Source: Erythrobacter sp. AP23 | GTDB lineage: Bacteria; Pseudomonadota; Alphaproteobacteria; Sphingomonadales; Sphingomonadaceae | Reading direction: 5' to 3' | Length of the DNA stretch: 64,000 nt | NCBI RefSeq assembly: GCF_001542855.1 | Contig: NZ_LNBY01000012.1 | Coordinates: forward strand, 206,391-270,390 | In this document: piece after piece, positions 18,668 to 27,537 of the stretch | Numbering within the stretch: the stretch's first letter is position 1 | Layout: every line of letters begins with the position of its first letter | Position numbers and translations under genes: made by a program | The notes under the pieces: generated by a model | Told to the model about the DNA's origin: nothing | What the model saw: the letters and a program-made list of their open reading frames with translations, nothing else | The model's database searches: none

Positions 18668-19651
18668 ATGAATGCCCCCTTTCCATCCACGCCTACCGCG
18701 TCCGACGGCGATCCGCGCCTACCGCTCAAGCTGCTGATCGCGGCTCCGCGCGGCTTTTGCGCCGGTGTCGACCGGGCGATCGAGATCGTCGAACGTGCGC
18801 TGCAGAAATACGGTGCCCCGGTCTATGTACGGCACGAGATCGTCCATAATCGATATGTCGTCGACAGCCTCAAGGCGAAGGGCGCGATCTTCGTCGAAGA
18901 ACTCGACGAAGTGCCCGACGATGCACCCGTGGTGTTCAGCGCGCACGGCGTGCCCAAGGAGGTCCCGGCCGAGGCCGAACGGCGCAAGATGCTCTATGTC
19001 GATGCGACCTGCCCGCTGGTCAGCAAGGTCCACCGGCAGGCCGAACGCCAGATCGAAAAGGGTCAGCACATCCTGTTCATCGGCCACGAAGGCCATCCCG
19101 AAGTCATCGGAACGATGGGCCAGGTGCCCGGCGGACGGATAACGCTGGTCGAGACGGTCGAGGATGTCGCCAAGCTCGAATTCACGCGCGAAGACGACCT
19201 GTCCTATCTGACCCAGACCACGCTTTCGGTGGACGACACCCGCGACATCATCGAGGCGCTCGAAGCGCGCTTCCCCCAGATTGTCGCACCGCGCGCGGAA
19301 GACATCTGCTACGCCACCAGCAATCGCCAGGCTGCGGTCAAGCAGATTGCCGGTTCCTGCGATCTCGTCTTGGTGATCGGCGCGCCCAACTCGTCGAATT
19401 CGTTGCGCCTCGTCGAAGTCGCGGAACGCATGGGCACCAGCGCAATGCTGATCCAGCGGGCGGACGAGATCGATCCGACCTGGCTCGAGGGCGTCGGTAC
19501 GGTGGGCCTCACTGCCGGCGCCTCCGCTCCGGAAAAGCTCGTGCGCGAGGTCGTCGATCGCCTTTCGGACTGGCGGCTGGTGGACGAGGAAGTCGTGACC
19601 ACGGCCGAAGAAAACATGGTCTTCAAGCTGCCACGCCAACTGACCGAGTAG
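18668..19651 (+). CDS. ispH: 4-hydroxy-3-methylbut-2-enyl diphosphate reductase
   Basis: 327 aa. IspH is the last enzyme of the MEP isoprenoid pathway, reducing HMBPP to IPP and DMAPP with a [4Fe-4S] cluster. The three cluster cysteines are visible: Cys31 in '[15 protein letters not shown]', Cys115 in '[12 protein letters not shown]' and Cys214 in '[11 protein letters not shown]'. Other conserved stretches are '[11 protein letters not shown]', '[10 protein letters not shown]' and '[13 protein letters not shown]'. Start ATG18668 has the SD GAGGGCG about 5-7 nt upstream. It heads a three-gene operon with thrB (1 bp gap) and rnhA. Confidence 0.97.
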   Translation: MNAPFPSTPTASDGDPRLPLKLLIAAPRGFCAGVDRAIEIVERALQKYGAPVYVRHEIVHNRYVVDSLKAKGAIFVEELDEVPDDAPVVFSAHGVPKEVPAEAERRKMLYVDATCPLVSKVHRQAERQIEKGQHILFIGHEGHPEVIGTMGQVPGGRITLVETVEDVAKLEFTREDDLSYLTQTTLSVDDTRDIIEALEARFPQIVAPRAEDICYATSNRQAAVKQIAGSCDLVLVIGAPNSSNSLRLVEVAERMGTSAMLIQRADEIDPTWLEGVGTVGLTAGASAPEKLVREVVDRLSDWRLVDEEVVTTAEENMVFKLPRQLTE

Positions 19652-19652
19652 C

Positions 19653-20609
19653 GTGGCGGTCTACACCCATCTCGGGGCCGAGGAACTCGCGCGACTGGTC
19701 GCGCAATACGACGTCGGCGATCTCGTTTCTGTCAAGGGAATCGCCGAGGGCGTCTCGAACTCCAACTGGCTTGTCGAAACCACGCGGGGCCGCTTCATCC
19801 TCACGATGTACGAACGCCGGATCGACATTGGCGACCTGCCGTTCTTTCTCGGCCTGCTCGACCACCTGTCCGACCGGAATTGCCCGGTCCCGCGGACCAT
19901 CCACGACCGCCATGGCGATGCGTGGCGAACGGTGGACGGCAAGGCGGTGGCGCTGATCGAATTCCTGCCCGGCGTTTCGCCCAACGAGCCCAATCCAGCC
20001 CAGGCCCGGGCGGTAGGCGCAGCCTTGGCAACGACACATCTGGCCGCGCGCGATTTTCCGATGGAGCGCGCGGACGGGCTGACGCCGCGCGATACGCTTG
20101 CCATTCTGCGGGAATGCGGGGCCGAGGCACTTGCCTCGATCGATCCGCAGCTCGCTGCGACGCTGGAACACGGCGCGGACATCGTCAGTGCATGGCCGGC
20201 AGACCTGCCACGCTCGATCATACATTCGGACCTGTTCCCCGACAATGTCCTGATGCTCGGCGATAAGGTCACGGGCATGATCGACTTCTACTTCGCCTGC
20301 AGCGGGGCGATGGCCTATGACCTCGCCGTGACCCATGCCGCATGGTGTTTCGACGAAAATGGAGAGCAATGCGACCGGGACCTGGGCCGCGCTATGATCG
20401 AAGGCTATGAATCGGTGCGCTCATTATCCGTTGATGAAAGGGCGGCACTACCCCTGCTTGGCGAAGGAGCCTGCCTCCGCTTCATCGCAAGCCGCGCGCA
20501 GGATTGGCTCGACACGCCCGAGGATGCGCTGGTCCGGCGCAAGGATCCGATGGATTTCGTGCGGCGGCTGGAATTCTATCGCACGAACGGCCAAGGCGCA
20601 TTCGCATGA
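19653..20609 (+). CDS. thrB: Homoserine kinase (ThrB2/APH-fold type)
   Basis: 318 aa. This is the aminoglycoside-phosphotransferase-fold homoserine kinase found in alphaproteobacteria rather than the GHMP type of E. coli. Motifs: N-terminal '[14 protein letters not shown]', catalytic loop '[14 protein letters not shown]' (catalytic Asp in H-S-D-L) and the metal-binding '[13 protein letters not shown]'. It phosphorylates homoserine in threonine synthesis, upstream of the threonine that IlvA uses. The start is GTG at 19653, 1 bp after the ispH stop. The stop overlaps the rnhA start as ATGA. Confidence 0.92.
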   Translation: MAVYTHLGAEELARLVAQYDVGDLVSVKGIAEGVSNSNWLVETTRGRFILTMYERRIDIGDLPFFLGLLDHLSDRNCPVPRTIHDRHGDAWRTVDGKAVALIEFLPGVSPNEPNPAQARAVGAALATTHLAARDFPMERADGLTPRDTLAILRECGAEALASIDPQLAATLEHGADIVSAWPADLPRSIIHSDLFPDNVLMLGDKVTGMIDFYFACSGAMAYDLAVTHAAWCFDENGEQCDRDLGRAMIEGYESVRSLSVDERAALPLLGEGACLRFIASRAQDWLDTPEDALVRRKDPMDFVRRLEFYRTNGQGAFA

Positions 20610-21049
20610 AGAAGGTCGAATTGTTCACCGATGGTGCCTGCAAGGGCAATCCCGGCCCCGGCGGCTGGGGCGCTCTGCTGCGCATGGGGCCGCATGAAAA
20701 GGAGCTTTCCGGAAGCGAGCCGGAAACTACCAACAATCGCATGGAAATGACCGCCGCGATCAAGGGCCTTCGCGCCCTGATCGAACCGTGCGAGGTCGAT
20801 CTCTACACCGACAGCAAATATCTCATCGACGGGATAACCAAGTGGGTCCACGGCTGGAAGAAACGCGGCTGGGTCAATGCCAGCAAGAAGCCGGTGCGCA
20901 ATGCCGAGCTATGGCACGACCTGATCGAACTCACCGAGCGGCACAAGGTCGAGTGGCATTGGGTTAGGGGCCATTCGGGCCATCCCGAAAACGATCGGGT
21001 GGACCGCCTCGCCAGCGACGAGGCGGACCGGATCGCCCGCCCGGGCTAA
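20606..21049 (+). CDS. rnhA: Ribonuclease HI
   Basis: 147 aa. RNase HI degrades the RNA strand of RNA-DNA hybrids. The active-site acidic residues are Asp9 ('[17 protein letters not shown]'), Glu47 ('[13 protein letters not shown]'), Asp69 ('[12 protein letters not shown]') and Asp133 ('ENDRVDRLA'), with the catalytic-loop His in '[11 protein letters not shown]'. Length is standard. ATG20606 overlaps the thrB stop (ATGA), so translation is coupled. It ends the ispH-thrB-rnhA operon, 6 bp from the convergent DUF1508 gene. Confidence 0.96.
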   Translation: MKKVELFTDGACKGNPGPGGWGALLRMGPHEKELSGSEPETTNNRMEMTAAIKGLRALIEPCEVDLYTDSKYLIDGITKWVHGWKKRGWVNASKKPVRNAELWHDLIELTERHKVEWHWVRGHSGHPENDRVDRLASDEADRIARPG

Positions 21050-21055
21050 TCGCGA

Positions 21056-21232
21056 TCAGCTATTGTCGACGACCTCTGCACCCGGGCCGTTGGACTTGAT
21101 CGAATCGATGGCATTCTGCGCGCTGGCCTTGGAGCTGTAGCCCTCGGTCGCGAACATCACTTCTGAATTGTACTTGAAACGCACGCGGTACTCGCCGGCC
21201 TTGTCCTTGTAGATCTCGAAGTGGTGGGCCAT
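21056..21232 (-). CDS. DUF1508 (YegP-like) small protein
   Basis: 58 aa. The DUF1508 repeat is recognisable: 'HFEIYKDKAGEYRVRFKYN', 'MFATEGYSSKASAQNAIDSI' and 'NGPGAEVVD'. The family has one or two such units of about 50 residues; this is a single-unit version. E. coli YegP carries two, and its role is not firmly established. ATG21232 ('MAHHFEIY') is chosen because the domain starts immediately; an upstream in-frame ATG adds seven residues. It is a likely monocistronic gene between rnhA and the FAD oxidoreductase. Confidence 0.85.
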   Translation of the reverse strand: MAHHFEIYKDKAGEYRVRFKYNSEVMFATEGYSSKASAQNAIDSIKSNGPGAEVVDNS

Positions 21233-21294
21233 CGAAATACTCTCCCGATTCACGATTTCATTCGCTCATAAACTAGCGTTTGGGGCGGGATTGG

Positions 21295-22392
21295 CTAGTC
21301 AAGGCGGGCCGGCGAGTAGAGTTCGGCATCGAGCTTCTCGGTCATTGCATCGCGTTCTTCGCCGAGCAGGAGCTGACGTCCAAGCCGGGCTGCTGCGGGA
21401 GCGGTCTGGATGCCGAAACCGCCCTGCCCCGCAAACCAGGCAAAGCCTTCTACATCCGGTGCATAGCCATAAACCGGGCGACGATCCGCCGCGAAGCTGC
21501 GCAGCCCTGCCCATTTGTGCTCCACCGCCTCGACCCGCCAGTCGACGACTTCCTCGAGTTGCGCAATGGCTTCGGCCACCGCCAGTTCCTCGGGTGCGGC
21601 ATCGCAAGGCTTGCTTGGCTCCTCGTCGTGCGGACTGAGCCACAAGCGCCCCGATTCAGGTTTGAAATAAAAACGGCCGCGGATGTCCAGGACGAGCGGC
21701 AGGTCGTCGGGCACCGGCGGATCGACCCGCACCTGCGCAACCGTCCGCCGATAAGGCTCTATGCCGGCCGGCTTCACGCCCGCCAGCTTCGCCAGCTCGT
21801 CCGCCCAGGCGCCTGCAGCATTCACCACAACGGCTGCTTGAAACGCCTCGCCCCGCTCGGTTGCAATGTCCCAGCGTCCATTGCGTCGATCGAGCCTCAC
21901 GACACGCGCCCTGCACTCGATCGCGGCATCGGCCTCTCGCGCCTGCGCCAGATAGTGGGCATGGAGCCCTGCAACGTCGATATCCGCGCACACCGGTTCC
22001 CAGATCGCATCGGACCAGTCATGGCGGATGCCCGGCACTCGCTTCTGCAGATCGCCGCGGCCGAGATGCTGGATCGTTGCGCCGGTCGGGACGAAGCGCT
22101 GCATGAACTGCGTCACCAGTTCTTCGTCGCCCTCCCGCGCGATGTAGAGTGCCCCGCGCTCGTGCAGAAATCCCCTCTCGCGCAAGTATGAGCCCGATGC
22201 GAGCGTCAGAGGCACGATCTCGGCCCCCCCGTAACATTCCTCCCAGAATGCTGCGGATCGCCCCGTCGCATGATAGCCCGGTCGATCTTCCGCTTCGAGC
22301 AGCAGGACGCTGGCACCGCTCGCGGAAAGCTCTGCGGCGAGACTGGCCCCGGCGATGCCGGCGCCGACGATGGCGAAGTCGTAAGTAGTCAT
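21295..22392 (-). CDS. FAD-dependent oxidoreductase (DauA/DadA-like)
   Basis: 365 aa. N-terminal Rossmann motif 'DFAIVGAGIAGASLAAELS' (GxGxxG) and the next acidic strand 'VLLLEAEDRPGYHATGRSAA' match the DAO superfamily; 'GYHATGRSAAFW' closely resembles D-arginine dehydrogenase DauA. C-terminal 'GFAWFAGQGGFGIQTAPAAA' is the second FAD contact. It probably oxidises an amine or D-amino acid in the cytoplasm, but the substrate cannot be read. Its ATG overlaps the stop of the upstream alpha/beta hydrolase (ATGA at 22389-22392), so the two form a coupled pair. Confidence 0.85.
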   Translation of the reverse strand: MTTYDFAIVGAGIAGASLAAELSASGASVLLLEAEDRPGYHATGRSAAFWEECYGGAEIVPLTLASGSYLRERGFLHERGALYIAREGDEELVTQFMQRFVPTGATIQHLGRGDLQKRVPGIRHDWSDAIWEPVCADIDVAGLHAHYLAQAREADAAIECRARVVRLDRRNGRWDIATERGEAFQAAVVVNAAGAWADELAKLAGVKPAGIEPYRRTVAQVRVDPPVPDDLPLVLDIRGRFYFKPESGRLWLSPHDEEPSKPCDAAPEELAVAEAIAQLEEVVDWRVEAVEHKWAGLRSFAADRRPVYGYAPDVEGFAWFAGQGGFGIQTAPAAARLGRQLLLGEERDAMTEKLDAELYSPARLD

Positions 22393-23363
22393 GAGCTTTC
22401 CTGCGGCACCACACGGTCGAGAAACTCAGCTATTCCGGCCATCGCCCGGTCGCGGACGGGGTCGGCTTCGCGGAGGATTTCGTGGCGTGCCTCTTCGCCG
22501 AAAGCGAGCAATTCGCCTTTGGGCAGTCGCCGCGCCGCGCGCACGGCCGCGGCGTGACTGACCAACCTGTCCGCCGAGGTGCTTATCACGAGCACGGGCA
22601 CCTGCACCGCTTCCATCGCGCCTGCTTCTTCGAGCCTGCGGGCCGAGGCGTAGGCGCGTTCGACCCAACCCCAACTGCCCGGTCCCATCACCAATTCGGG
22701 ACGCTCTTCGCGCCACCACAATTCGTCGGCATAACGATCGGCATCATGGGTCAGCAGGGCGCTGCGACGAGCGGGCATCTCGCCCGGTTTCTCGCTCCAC
22801 TTCCATGCTGGCCGCGTCGGTTCTCCGAGTTTCGTCATCAGCCGCGCGACGAGATGGAGCAGACCGAGCGGCAGCGGTGGGCCCGACATGCCAATCATCG
22901 GCGCGCTGAGGATAGCGGCATCGGGATCGACCAGATCGTCGACCAGCGCGCGCATTACCAGATGTCCGCCCATCGAATGTCCCGCAAGAACATGGGGGCC
23001 GGGCGCCTCTCGGCGCCAGGTTGACCAGAAGTGCGCAAGATCGCTGGTCCAGTCGGTAAAGTCGTCCACATGGCCGGTCACGGCATCCTTGCCCAGGCGG
23101 CCCGAACCCGCCTGTCCGCGCCAGTCGACAGCCGTCACTCGCCAGCCCGCGCGATGCCACTGCTCGAGCGTTTCCAGGTACTTCTCGTAGAAGTCGCCAC
23201 GTCCAGGCAGGAACAGGATCGAGCCACGCTCGCCGCCGGCCGCGCCCGGCCAGTCGATACGCCTGATCGCGTGCCCATCGGCCAGGACGTGGGTCGACTC
23301 GCTCGCATGCGGCGGAATCGCCCGGCGGTCGATCGCCCCCTGTGGCGCTGGCAGGACGGTGAT
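22389..23363 (-). CDS. Alpha/beta hydrolase (lysophospholipase-like)
   Basis: About 324 aa. The nucleophile elbow 'VLAGHSMGGHLVMRAL' (G-H-S-M-G), the strand 'RGSILFLPGRGDFYEKYLE', and the late Asp/His region 'VLVISTSADRLVSHAAA' and 'EEARHEILRE' mark the lysophospholipase/monoacylglycerol-lipase branch. Cytoplasmic; substrate probably a lipid ester. The start is unusual: no ATG, GTG or TTG is nearby, but a perfect SD (AGAGGAGG, 23369-23376) stands 5 nt before in-frame ATC 23363-23361. The only conventional alternative is TTG at 23447, which would overlap the divergent cpaA start by 6 bp. The gene is coupled to the FAD oxidoreductase downstream. Confidence 0.82.
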   Translation of the reverse strand: MTVLPAPQGAIDRRAIPPHASESTHVLADGHAIRRIDWPGAAGGERGSILFLPGRGDFYEKYLETLEQWHRAGWRVTAVDWRGQAGSGRLGKDAVTGHVDDFTDWTSDLAHFWSTWRREAPGPHVLAGHSMGGHLVMRALVDDLVDPDAAILSAPMIGMSGPPLPLGLLHLVARLMTKLGEPTRPAWKWSEKPGEMPARRSALLTHDADRYADELWWREERPELVMGPGSWGWVERAYASARRLEEAGAMEAVQVPVLVISTSADRLVSHAAAVRAARRLPKGELLAFGEEARHEILREADPVRDRAMAGIAEFLDRVVPQESS

Positions 23364-23441
23364 GGCGGCCTCCTCTATGGTTACTTTTTGGTAAGCACGT
23401 TCCTGTAGCACCGCATCCCGAAGGGTTGCCTCGGGGGCGTC

Positions 23442-24158
23442 ATGCAAAGCCAGATTTTCACCTACGTATTGCTTGCCGGATTGGCAATCGCACTCGTGTG
23501 GGTGATCGTTACTGATCTCAAGAGCCGTACAATCAGCAACAGGCTGACCATGACGATTGCGCTGGGCGCGCCGCTCTACTGGCTTTCGATCGGACTGCCC
23601 CTGTGGCCGGATGTCGCATTACAGATCGGCTTGTCGCTCGGTGTATTCGCAGTGTGTTGCGTGCTCTTCGCGATCCGGCAGATGGGCGGAGGCGACGTGA
23701 AACTGCTCACGGCGCTCGCGCTGTGGGTACCGCCTTCGCAATTCACGCTGTTGCTCGTCGCCATGGCGATGCTCGGCTGGGTTATGACCATGGCGGTCGG
23801 TGCCTGGCATGTAGCGCGTTCAAGGGCGATCAAGACCAGCCCAGTCCGCGATACCGCACTCCTGGTCGTCGGCACCGCGATCGCAGCCGTCTTCGCCAGC
23901 GCCGTACTCGGCGGCCCGACGATCCCATTGCCCACCGGCATGGCCGAATCCGCCACCACCGACGCCACGGCCGCGATCGCTCTCGTGCTCGCACCGTTAA
24001 TCTTGCTGTTGGTGGTCACGTTCGGCTCGATCCGCATCATACGCAGGCACGACCGTGACCTGTGGGTCCCTTACGGCCCCGCAATCTCGCTCGCCGGCAT
24101 CTGGGTCGTCGCCAGCGGCGAATTGCTCGCGCGTGGAATGACGTCCCCCGTCGGCTGA
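23442..24158 (+). CDS. cpaA: Prepilin peptidase of the Tad pilus (A24 family)
   Basis: 238 aa, multi-pass membrane protein. The two catalytic aspartates of A24 peptidases are Asp25 ('VIVTDLKSRTISN') and Asp85 in 'QMGGGDVKLLTAL' (G-x-G-D). CpaA/TadV cleaves the short leader of Flp pilin at the inner-membrane face. The protein has an extra C-terminal region of about 70 residues with further hydrophobic helices ('TTDATAAIALVLAPLILLLV') beyond the minimal peptidase. ATG23442 follows a G-rich SD. It leads the pilus operon, 91 bp before cpaB; no flp pilin gene is in the window. Confidence 0.9.
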   Translation: MQSQIFTYVLLAGLAIALVWVIVTDLKSRTISNRLTMTIALGAPLYWLSIGLPLWPDVALQIGLSLGVFAVCCVLFAIRQMGGGDVKLLTALALWVPPSQFTLLLVAMAMLGWVMTMAVGAWHVARSRAIKTSPVRDTALLVVGTAIAAVFASAVLGGPTIPLPTGMAESATTDATAAIALVLAPLILLLVVTFGSIRIIRRHDRDLWVPYGPAISLAGIWVVASGELLARGMTSPVG

Positions 24159-24249
24159 GAACGCGATCTTAACCAATTCGCCGGTACAGCATGCAACCAT
24201 ACTTGCCCGCAGCGGAAATCGGCGGGCCGAACTAGGGGGCTTGATAGCC

Positions 24250-25269
24250 ATGGATAGGAAAAAGCTGGTTCTGCTGGTTGCCGCGCTGATCGTCGCGGTC
24301 GGTACGGCGCTCGTCGCGCGGAGCATGTTCGCCGGGGCCGGTGCGCCGCAGGCCGAAGCCGCCGCGCAGGTCGAGGCGCAGGGACCCAAGGTCCTGGTCG
24401 CACAGCGCGCATTGCCGGTCGGTACGATCATCACCGCGGATGCAATCGGCTTCCAGCTATGGCCCGAAGAACTGGTCCAGGATGCTTATTTCCTCGACGG
24501 CGAAGCGGATATGAGCAAGCTGCTCGGCACCGTCGTTCGCCACCCGATTACCGCCGGCGAGCCGGTTACCCAGGGCTCGCTGGTCGCGCCGGGCGATCGC
24601 GGCTTCCTCGCCGCCGCCCTCGCCCCCGGCATGCGGGCCATTACCGTCCCCGTTACCGCCCAGTCGGGCGTCGGCGGATTCGTTTTCCCGGGCGACCGGG
24701 TGGACATGGTGCTGACCCAGCAGGTCGAAGGTAATGACGGCACCAATCTGAAAGCGTCGGAAACCATTCTTCGTAACCTTCGCGTGCTCGCCACCGACCA
24801 GTCGACCGTGTCGGAAAAGGCCGACGACGGCTCGACCGTGGTCAAGGAGTTCCGCACCGTTACGCTCGAAGTCACCCCGGTGATAGCCGAGAAGGTGGCG
24901 GTTGCGCAGACCATCGGCACGCTGAGCCTCTCGCTGCGCTCGCTCGCCGACAACCAGACCGAGCTCGAACGGGCGATTGCGGCGGGTGATGTCAGCATTC
25001 CCGACGATGCCTCGCCCGAAGAGGAAGAGCGCCTGCTGCGCCAGGCCATGGCCCGCCCGGACGACGGCAAGAGCACCTATGTCACCGGCGGCGACGTCTC
25101 GCGTTTCCAGCGCCGTTCGGCCCCTCCGCAGGGCGCGATCGGCGGGGCGCCCGCCCCGGCCGCCCCGGCGGGTGCGGCCGGCGCGCCGGTCCGCCAGGGA
25201 CCGAGCGTCCGCGTTACCCGCGGCAAGGAAACCGAGGACGTGCCGGTGGGCACGGTTAGCCTCAAGTGA
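24250..25269 (+). CDS. cpaB: Flp pilus assembly protein CpaB/RcpC
   Basis: 339 aa. One N-terminal membrane helix ('KLVLLVAALIVAVGTALVA') followed by a SAF domain ('VLVAQRALPVGTIITADAIG') and the CpaB/RcpC domain ('AITVPVTAQSGVGGFVFPGD', 'RVDMVLTQQVEG'). It is a periplasmic component that associates with the secretin CpaC; SAF domains may bind peptidoglycan. The C-terminal 60 residues are Pro/Ala/Gly-rich. ATG24250 has AGGGGG 10 nt upstream; an in-frame TTG at 24241 is less likely. A TTAACC half-site like half of a CtrA box lies at 24169-24174 but lacks the second half. Confidence 0.92.
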   Translation: MDRKKLVLLVAALIVAVGTALVARSMFAGAGAPQAEAAAQVEAQGPKVLVAQRALPVGTIITADAIGFQLWPEELVQDAYFLDGEADMSKLLGTVVRHPITAGEPVTQGSLVAPGDRGFLAAALAPGMRAITVPVTAQSGVGGFVFPGDRVDMVLTQQVEGNDGTNLKASETILRNLRVLATDQSTVSEKADDGSTVVKEFRTVTLEVTPVIAEKVAVAQTIGTLSLSLRSLADNQTELERAIAAGDVSIPDDASPEEEERLLRQAMARPDDGKSTYVTGGDVSRFQRRSAPPQGAIGGAPAPAAPAGAAGAPVRQGPSVRVTRGKETEDVPVGTVSLK

Positions 25270-25310
25270 GCCGGATAGAACAAGCGGGAAGCCATTCAGG
25301 GGGCAATTCC

Positions 25311-26864
25311 ATGAAACGTCGTCTTACCACCAAATTGCTGCTTGCCAGCCTGGCGGTCACGCCGCTGGCAGCCGCACCGACGACCGTCGCGACGGCTCAG
25401 ACCATCGTGAGTCCGAGCTCGGAGATCGTCTTGTCGATCGGCCGCGGCGAACTGGTCAATGTGCCCGGCACCATGGCCGATGTTTTCGTCGCCGACGACA
25501 ATATCGCCGATGTCCAGGTCAAATCGCAGCGCCAGCTTTACGTCTTCGGCAAATCGGGCGGCGAAACCACGATCTACGCCAGCAACCGCGCCGGCGATAT
25601 CGTCTGGTCGGCCAACATCCGCGTCGGTTCGAATATCGGCAGCGTCGACCAGCTGCTCGCACTTGCGATGCCCGAGGCTGAAATCTCGGTTGCGACGATG
25701 GGAACCAACGTCATCCTGCTGACCGGCACCGTTGCCGCGCCGGAAGATGCCGAAGAAGCGCAGCGCCTCGTCGAAGCCTTTGTCGGCGACGGTACAAATG
25801 TCATCAGCCGCCTGCGTATGGCGACGCCGCTTCAGGTCAACCTGCAAGTCCGTATCGCCGAAGTCAGCCGCAGCTTCGTGCGCGCGCTGGGCGTAAATCT
25901 CGCGACCGTCGACAATTCCAGCGGCTTCAAGTTCGGTATCGGACAAGGCCGCACCGGAGCCTTCCCGCAGTACACTCCGGGCAGCCCCGCGGGCTTGGGC
26001 GTTGGCGTCACGGACGGACCCGAGGGCAGCAGCGTCGTGGCCAACATCTCGCCAGGTACGACCGTAAGTGCCTTTGGTAAGTTCCTCGGCCTCGACATTG
26101 CTTCCGCGTTGGACCTTGCCGAGACCGAAGGTCTCGTGACCACTCTGTCGCAGCCCAATCTGACCGCACTGTCCGGCGAAACGGCCGAATTCCTCGCCGG
26201 CGGAGAATTCCCCATCCCGCTGAGCCAGGGCCTCGGCACCACCACCATCGAATACAAGAATTATGGCGTGAGCCTGGCCTATTCACCCACCGTGCTGGCA
26301 AATGGCCGTATCTCGATGCGTGTGCGTCCCGAGGTGTCGGAATTGTCGAGCCAAGGCGCAATCACGCTCGACGGCTTCCAGGTCCCCGCCCTCATCACGC
26401 GTCGCGCGGAAACGACCGTCGAGCTCGGCTCGGGCCAGAGCTTCATGATCGCGGGATTGCTGTCGAACAATGCGACCAACTCAATCGACAAGGCGCCGGG
26501 CCTCGGCGACGTGCCAATCCTCGGCAATCTGTTCCGCTCCACTACGTATCGCAAGGGTGAGACAGAGCTGGTGATCGTTGTCACGCCCTATCTGGTGAAG
26601 CCCGTCGACGCGAACGACATCAAATTGCCGACCGATGGATTCCGCACGCCAACCGAAGGTCAACGCCTGTTCGGATACCAGCAGAGCGATGGCGTGACGG
26701 GCGGCGAGCGGCCCGGGCCCAGCGCAGTCGAGAGCGAACCGGCTGCACCGGGCATCTCGCAAGGGGTTCCGACCGACAATGGCGCTCAGCAGGCTCAGAG
26801 CCAGCCCGATGCCCGCCGCAACGAACGCAGCACGCCGGCAAAGCCCGGTTTCAGCTTTGAATAG
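25311..26864 (+). CDS. cpaC: Tad pilus outer-membrane secretin CpaC/RcpA
   Basis: 517 aa. Signal peptide to about residue 30 ('LLLASLAVTPLAAAP...ATAQT'), then the pilus-secretin N-terminal domain ('SIGRGELVNVPGTMADVFVA', 'QLYVFGKSGGETTIYA'), a BON-like domain, and the secretin core ('LSQPNLTALSGETAEFLAGG', 'TTIEYKNYGVSLAYSPTV', 'VELGSGQSFMIAGLLSN', 'ELVIVVTPYLVKPV'). It forms the outer-membrane channel for the Flp pilus. ATG25311 is chosen over earlier in-frame codons because CAGGGGGC precedes it and it begins the signal. The C-terminal tail after residue 460 is low-complexity. Confidence 0.94.
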   Translation: MKRRLTTKLLLASLAVTPLAAAPTTVATAQTIVSPSSEIVLSIGRGELVNVPGTMADVFVADDNIADVQVKSQRQLYVFGKSGGETTIYASNRAGDIVWSANIRVGSNIGSVDQLLALAMPEAEISVATMGTNVILLTGTVAAPEDAEEAQRLVEAFVGDGTNVISRLRMATPLQVNLQVRIAEVSRSFVRALGVNLATVDNSSGFKFGIGQGRTGAFPQYTPGSPAGLGVGVTDGPEGSSVVANISPGTTVSAFGKFLGLDIASALDLAETEGLVTTLSQPNLTALSGETAEFLAGGEFPIPLSQGLGTTTIEYKNYGVSLAYSPTVLANGRISMRVRPEVSELSSQGAITLDGFQVPALITRRAETTVELGSGQSFMIAGLLSNNATNSIDKAPGLGDVPILGNLFRSTTYRKGETELVIVVTPYLVKPVDANDIKLPTDGFRTPTEGQRLFGYQQSDGVTGGERPGPSAVESEPAAPGISQGVPTDNGAQQAQSQPDARRNERSTPAKPGFSFE

Positions 26865-26877
26865 GGGGACGAGTACA

Positions 26878-27531
26878 ATGGCTAAGGCAATCAATCGCAA
26901 GCTCGCCGGTTCTCTGGCCGTCTCACTCGGCCTGTTGCTGGGCGCCTGCGGCGGTATTCCGACCGACAACCGTTCGCTCTACAGTGCGCGCCAGCCGGTC
27001 GTCGAGAGGACCAATTTCACGCTCGATGTGAACACGACAGGTGGCGGACTCCCCGTCAGCGAACAACAGCGCGTCGATGGCTGGTTCGAGGCCATGGGCC
27101 TCGGCTACGGCGACCGTATCTCGATCGACGATCCGACCGCCAATCCCGCAGTGCGCGACGATGTGGCGGCGCTTGCCGGGCGCTACGGCTTGCTGATCAG
27201 CGATGGCTCGCCAGTCACCGCCGGCTATGTCGATCCGGGCCAGGCCCGTATCGTCGTGACCCGTTCGACCGCTAGCGTGCCGGGCTGTCCGGACTGGTCG
27301 GCGAACAACGAGGCCAACCCGAACAATGCGACCTACCCCGGCTACGGCTGTGCGGTGAACGGCAATCTCGCCGGCATGGTCGCCAATCCCGAAGATCTGA
27401 TCTCCGGCCAGAAAGGCACCGGCGAAACCGTCGTCACGACTTCGACCAAGGCCATCAGGGCCTATCGCGACCAGGCGCCGACGGGCGGTGGCGAGTTGCC
27501 CGAAGTCAGCACCCAAGAAGGAGGAGGCTAA
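26878..27531 (+). CDS. cpaD: Pilus assembly lipoprotein CpaD
   Basis: 217 aa. Signal with lipobox 'LGLLLGACGG' (lipidated Cys near residue 23), then the CpaD domain: 'VERTNFTLDVNTTGGGLPVS', 'LISDGSPVTAGYVDPGQARI', and the conserved 'CPDWSANNEANPNNATYPGY' and 'GCAVNGNLAGMVANPEDLI'. CpaD/RcpB is the pilotin-like lipoprotein helping the secretin. ATG26878 follows AGGGGGAC by about 8 nt and a gap of 13 bp after cpaC. The next gene, cpaE, starts 6 bp downstream. Confidence 0.93.
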   Translation: MAKAINRKLAGSLAVSLGLLLGACGGIPTDNRSLYSARQPVVERTNFTLDVNTTGGGLPVSEQQRVDGWFEAMGLGYGDRISIDDPTANPAVRDDVAALAGRYGLLISDGSPVTAGYVDPGQARIVVTRSTASVPGCPDWSANNEANPNNATYPGYGCAVNGNLAGMVANPEDLISGQKGTGETVVTTSTKAIRAYRDQAPTGGGELPEVSTQEGGG

Positions 27532-27537
27532 GCAGCC

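Noticed and set aside
24169..24174. CtrA site before cpaB
   Set aside because: Only one TTAACC half is present; the position 7 nt on is GCCG on one side and GAGA on the other, so it does not meet the TTAA-N7-TTAA rule.
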